Position numbers and translations under genes: made by a program. Below, one piece after another: positions 61,030 through 64,000 of a stretch of DNA of 64,000 bases. The notes beneath the pieces are model-generated. The model was not told where the DNA came from. It did no database searches and worked only from the letters and a program-made list of their open reading frames with translations. How positions within the stretch are numbered: position 1 is the first letter of the stretch; each line of letters opens with the position of its first letter. This DNA comes from Pseudobdellovibrionaceae bacterium (GTDB taxonomy: Bacteria; Bdellovibrionota; Bdellovibrionia; Bdellovibrionales; Bdellovibrionaceae). Where the stretch lies: NCBI GenBank assembly GCA_013359135.1, contig JABWCN010000004.1, positions 1 to 64,000 on the forward strand, written 5' to 3'.

Positions 61030-62106
61030 TCAAAAAACTTTCTTATTTTGAAATTTCTTGGCTTTTGTGGCTTTAGCAAGTGGACTGCAAGACGACGAAG
61101 TCATAAAATTAAGCGTTCCCATTTTAACTTTTCTACTACCTTGAACCTCCTCTACCCAGACGAAAGTCTGATCATCCAGTGGCGACGGAGATATTTTACT
61201 TATGCCATAGCTAGGAAAAACATAATTCAAAACCTCACACTTGTCGGCAAACCTATATGTTCTCAAAAAGGTTTTATTATCTTTTGATTCCAAATAACTT
61301 ATTTGTGTAAAATCAGAATTTGCAAAAAAATCATGTTTCTTTAAATCTAATTCAGGCCCCTCAGTAACTTGATTGTTAAAATTTATCATAACCATTTTTT
61401 GTAACTTATCAGATACCTTTTCCATGATTAAAACATTATTGGAGTTATTAGTACTTAGCTCTAAAATCGTTTTTTTAGTTCTATAAATTTCTTTTTCAGA
61501 ATGATTACTTAAGTTCTTAATAATAACAAGATGGAAGTCATCATATCTACGAACAAAAACTATTTTAGGATCAATATGCTTATACAAAGTAGTGAACATC
61601 TCTGGCACCTGGTTTTCTGTGAGCTGCAGCGAATTATCTTCTTTTAGATCATACAGGTAAAGCTCCAGAAAACTCTCATCAATCAGTGACTCTTTTGGTT
61701 CTAATGATATTAACTCTTTACGTTTGTCAGTATCTGAAGAAAAAACAAAACTATCACTACCAACAAAAACAGGATCTAAAATAGTACCACTCAAAAAAGT
61801 AACTTGCTTTACTTGAGAAGTATTTAAATCTTTTATAAAAATCTGCCGTTGTTCAGACAAAAAAGGGAAATAGCACCAAAAAATAAGTTTATCACCAGCA
61901 GAAGAAAAATGAGGCTGATCGCAACTCCAAGAACTCATACTTTCTTCAGAAAAACTTTTATCTCTTAGATAAGACAATTCTTTTTTAGAAACGAATGTAG
62001 TTTTTTCTTTATCTATATTTGTTGTGATTGGAATATTTCTACAAGAAACGTTCGTGTGAATTAAAAACAGAAAAAAAAATTGAAGTGTATGGCTAATGAA
62101 TTTCAT
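61030..62106 (-). CDS. Lipoprotein with TolB-like beta-propeller repeats
   Basis: 358 residues with a lipobox (TNVSC at about 18-22). Repeats of the form FSSAGDKLIFWCYF, FVGSDSFVFSSDTD and LDDQTFVWVEEV, each with a Ser/Gly-Asp turn and a hydrophobic strand, match the WD40-like Sec-independent TolB propeller. Probably a periplasmic or outer-membrane-anchored interaction platform. No TolB-specific partners are nearby. Located after mutY on the same strand. Confidence 0.65.
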   Translation of the reverse strand: MKFISHTLQFFFLFLIHTNVSCRNIPITTNIDKEKTTFVSKKELSYLRDKSFSEESMSSWSCDQPHFSSAGDKLIFWCYFPFLSEQRQIFIKDLNTSQVKQVTFLSGTILDPVFVGSDSFVFSSDTDKRKELISLEPKESLIDESFLELYLYDLKEDNSLQLTENQVPEMFTTLYKHIDPKIVFVRRYDDFHLVIIKNLSNHSEKEIYRTKKTILELSTNNSNNVLIMEKVSDKLQKMVMINFNNQVTEGPELDLKKHDFFANSDFTQISYLESKDNKTFLRTYRFADKCEVLNYVFPSYGISKISPSPLDDQTFVWVEEVQGSRKVKMGTLNFMTSSSCSPLAKATKAKKFQNKKVF

Positions 62107-62170
62107 CTTATGACAAAGTAGTACTTAGGGTTAAAAAAGGCAACAATAGCACTAGACAATAGTACTATCT

Positions 62171-63184
62171 TTACCTGGATTCTAATATTTTTTTTGTCAT
62201 TGACGACGGTGAAAATTGATAAACCTCATCTTCAACAATCCATTTTGCATCATAATTTTCTGTAAGACTCCATTCAGATAAAATATTTTTTATTTGATTT
62301 TCTCTACAACCAATAAATTTCTTTGGTTTCGTCACATAAATATAATTATTTGTTATTGAGTGTTTAAATAGGAAGGCTTTAGGTTTTGTATTTAATACTT
62401 TTATCTTTCCAGGTAAAAACCAAATTTTTTTCAAAAATGGAAAGTTAGCATTTTTTATAAAGAGTAATTTTTTATTTTTTTCTAAAAGATACGGCTCAAA
62501 TTGCCAAACCAGCATTTTCTTTTTTGGCTTTTTTAATGGCAATAAAGTTGAGATATTTTCTTTATTTGCAACGCAACTTTGACTCCAAGGACATAAAACA
62601 CATAAAGGTTTGTCTGGGGTACATACGGTAGCACCCAATTCCATCAATGCTTGGTTTACTATGCTTGGTTTATCATACTTAACTAGTTGATCAGCTTGCT
62701 CTTGTAAAACATGTCGCCCATTGGACTCCCACCACTTTACTTTTAAGCCAAACATTCTAGATAAAACGCGGATGACATTTCCATCAATCACACCAGTTTC
62801 TTGTTCAAAAACAATGCTAGAAACTGCTCTAGCAGTATATGGACCAAATCCGGGAAGTTCGATTAGTTCTTCGTATTTCTGTAAAAAACCGTTCTGCTTA
62901 AAATATATTGCGCTTTTATGCAGATTTCTAGCTCTCGAATAGTAGCCTAGTCCAGCCCAATTTTCTAAAACTTTTTCCAAAGGAGCTTCCGCTAAACTCT
63001 GAACTGTCGGAAAATTTTTAATAAAACGTTCAAAATAAGGAATGACGGCAGCCACAGTGGTCTGCTGTAACATTACTTCTGAAATCCAAACAAAATAAGG
63101 ATTCTTATTTTTTCTCCACGGCAATTCCCTTTTATTTTGTTCATACCACCGCGAAAGTTTTTTAACTTCTAAATTCAAACTCAT
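62171..63184 (-). CDS. mutY: A/G-specific adenine glycosylase
   Basis: 337 residues. Removes adenine mispaired with 8-oxoguanine. RELPWRKNKNPYFVWISEVM leads to the catalytic-Glu region EVMLQQTTVAAVIPYFERF; the helix-hairpin-helix is LIELPGFGPYTARAVSS with the Asp in GVIDGNVIRVLSR; the [4Fe-4S] ligands are C-x6-C-x2-C-x5-C in VCTPDKPLCVLCPWSQSC. A C-terminal NUDIX-like domain recognises the oxidised base. It starts 14 nt after the DUF2007-type gene, so they are likely co-transcribed. Confidence 0.96.
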   Translation of the reverse strand: MSLNLEVKKLSRWYEQNKRELPWRKNKNPYFVWISEVMLQQTTVAAVIPYFERFIKNFPTVQSLAEAPLEKVLENWAGLGYYSRARNLHKSAIYFKQNGFLQKYEELIELPGFGPYTARAVSSIVFEQETGVIDGNVIRVLSRMFGLKVKWWESNGRHVLQEQADQLVKYDKPSIVNQALMELGATVCTPDKPLCVLCPWSQSCVANKENISTLLPLKKPKKKMLVWQFEPYLLEKNKKLLFIKNANFPFLKKIWFLPGKIKVLNTKPKAFLFKHSITNNYIYVTKPKKFIGCRENQIKNILSEWSLTENYDAKWIVEDEVYQFSPSSMTKKILESR

Positions 63185-63198
63185 TTTTTATCCTAGAA

Positions 63199-63678
63199 TT
63201 AAGAGCTCAGTACTTTAACAAAGTATATAACTTCTAAAATAGACAAAATCCAACTTATAATAAATACTCCTAGAGCTATACTCCATTTTCCATGTTTTTT
63301 TATGCTCTCTGACAACTGAAAAAATTTACTTGTAGCAGCAATATTAAAAACTATCGGAAAAAAAATAACGGCCGTGCAATTCAAGAACAAAAATTTTTTA
63401 AACTGAGTTTTAAAATCATCGATTTGCTCTTTAGAAACTTCTTTATCTTCAAAAAAAGTTCTCTCTTCATTCCATTTATTAATAACCTCTATTGCATTTT
63501 TAAAATGAAGTTCATCTATATAAAATTGAAACGTTTGAGCAGATCCTCCCAAAAGAATAGAAGTGTATTCACGAGGTTTTTCAACTTTTCTAATTTTAAA
63601 ATGATGCTTTTTTAGCTCATCTTCCAAAAAATCTGCCTGCCATGAGCTATATACTTGGATCAGTAAAACTTCTTTCAT
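63199..63678 (-). CDS. DUF2007-type protein with two membrane helices
   Basis: 159 residues. The N-terminal 70 resemble DUF2007 (putative signal-transducing domain): VLLIQVYSSWQADFLEDELK and FQFYIDELHFKNAIEVINKW. Two hydrophobic helices (about 93-112 and 130-150) end the protein, placing the domain at the membrane. Function unknown. First or second gene of a minus-strand operon with mutY. Confidence 0.68.
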   Translation of the reverse strand: MKEVLLIQVYSSWQADFLEDELKKHHFKIRKVEKPREYTSILLGGSAQTFQFYIDELHFKNAIEVINKWNEERTFFEDKEVSKEQIDDFKTQFKKFLFLNCTAVIFFPIVFNIAATSKFFQLSESIKKHGKWSIALGVFIISWILSILEVIYFVKVLSS

Positions 63679-63729
63679 GATCTATTTAAAACAGAAATTC
63701 AACTAATTAGGAAGTGAATTATTAAATAT

Positions 63730-64000
63730 TTACCAAGGGAGTTCATTTCCCTGATAATTCAAAAACTTTCCACTATGGCAAAGAGCTTTTTCTGTTATCA
63801 CTTTAAACAAGCCTTTAGTTGACTCTTCAATAGTTGTTGGAGCCTGCTCACCTCCCATATCTGTTTGTACCCAGCCTGGATGCAATGTGAGAAAAATAAA
63901 ATTTTTAAACTCTATACTCAAGCATCGATGTAGCATATTCAAAGCTGCCTTTGAGATACGATAATCGTAATAACCTCCACTTTGATTATCCTCAATAGAA
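63730..64000 (-). CDS. Short-chain dehydrogenase/reductase (5' part beyond window)
   Basis: The minus-strand frame is open to the window edge and encodes 89 residues before the stop at 63730. YYDYRISKAALNMLHRCLS contains the SDR active site YxxxK, and TLHPGWVQTDMGG is the downstream family block binding the cofactor. The NAD(P)-binding N-terminus lies outside the window. The substrate is unknown. It is upstream of the DUF2007 and mutY genes on the same strand. Confidence 0.9.
   Translation of the reverse strand, partial: SIEDNQSGGYYDYRISKAALNMLHRCLSIEFKNFIFLTLHPGWVQTDMGGEQAPTTIEESTKGLFKVITEKALCHSGKFLNYQGNELPW

Noticed and set aside
1-64000. CRISPR array, tRNA or rRNA genes, prophage or transposon
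   Set aside because: I saw no regularly spaced direct repeats, no cloverleaf ending in CCA, no rRNA-like sequence, and no integrase or transposase; a tRNA scan would be needed to exclude tRNA genes fully.

Overview
This is an AT-rich (roughly one third G+C by eye), gene-dense chromosomal segment of a flagellated Gram-negative bacterium. The gene content fits the Bdellovibrionota (Bdellovibrio-like predators): many exported proteins of unknown family, a TIGR02147/DUF4423-type regulator, two compact flagellins, lipoproteins with an FQNC-type lipobox, and a lexA gene whose operator centre resembles the TTAC-N3-GTAA box reported for Bdellovibrio. The assignment is an inference from gene content; no rRNA or marker gene settles it. 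I saw no tRNA, rRNA, CRISPR array, prophage or insertion sequence.

Layout. 1-6.6 kb: a Crp/Fnr-type regulator (cut by the window edge) diverges from a five-gene operon encoding a nucleoside-type ABC importer (binding protein, double ATPase, two permeases) and an exported S1/P1-type nuclease, closed by a 12-bp hairpin. 6.6-12.3 kb: a hydrolase, a lipocalin and two outer-membrane proteins. 12.3-16.5 kb: RNase R overlapping a UbiB-type kinase. 16.6-24.1 kb: a 964-residue exported protein with a possible caspase-like end, two flagellin genes with sigma-28-like promoters and leader hairpins, and a TIGR02147-type regulator. 24.1-31.3 kb: exported hypothetical proteins and an HD phosphohydrolase, with a patch of higher G+C and a probably frameshifted metallopeptidase gene. 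31.6-36.8 kb: a chemoreceptor, a thiolase, purD. 37-43.5 kb: large exported proteins, a PP2C phosphatase with an M23 peptidase, and a TonB-like protein. 43.5-55.1 kb: AceE-type pyruvate dehydrogenase, a chalcone-isomerase-like protein preceded by a decayed gene, two M14 carboxypeptidases, LexA with a long palindromic operator, uracil-DNA glycosylase, a transglutaminase-like protein and an S41 protease. 55.2-64 kb: an MFP-RND-TolC efflux operon, exported proteins, mutY, and a short-chain dehydrogenase cut by the window edge.

How the genes fit together. The first operon reads as a nucleic-acid salvage unit: nucleic acid is cut outside the cytoplasm and nucleosides are imported. The flagellins and the chemoreceptor share one promoter pattern (T-x-A-A/G, 15 nt, x-CCGA), which suggests a common sigma-28 regulon. 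DNA repair genes (lexA, ung, mutY) and exported peptidases (two M14, M23, S41, a putative HExxH protein) are scattered through the window rather than clustered. The most unusual items are the 37-bp lexA palindrome, the matched leader elements of the two flagellin genes, the 86-nt rnr/ubiB overlap, the possible caspase-like exported protein, and two loci that read as genes broken by small indels.
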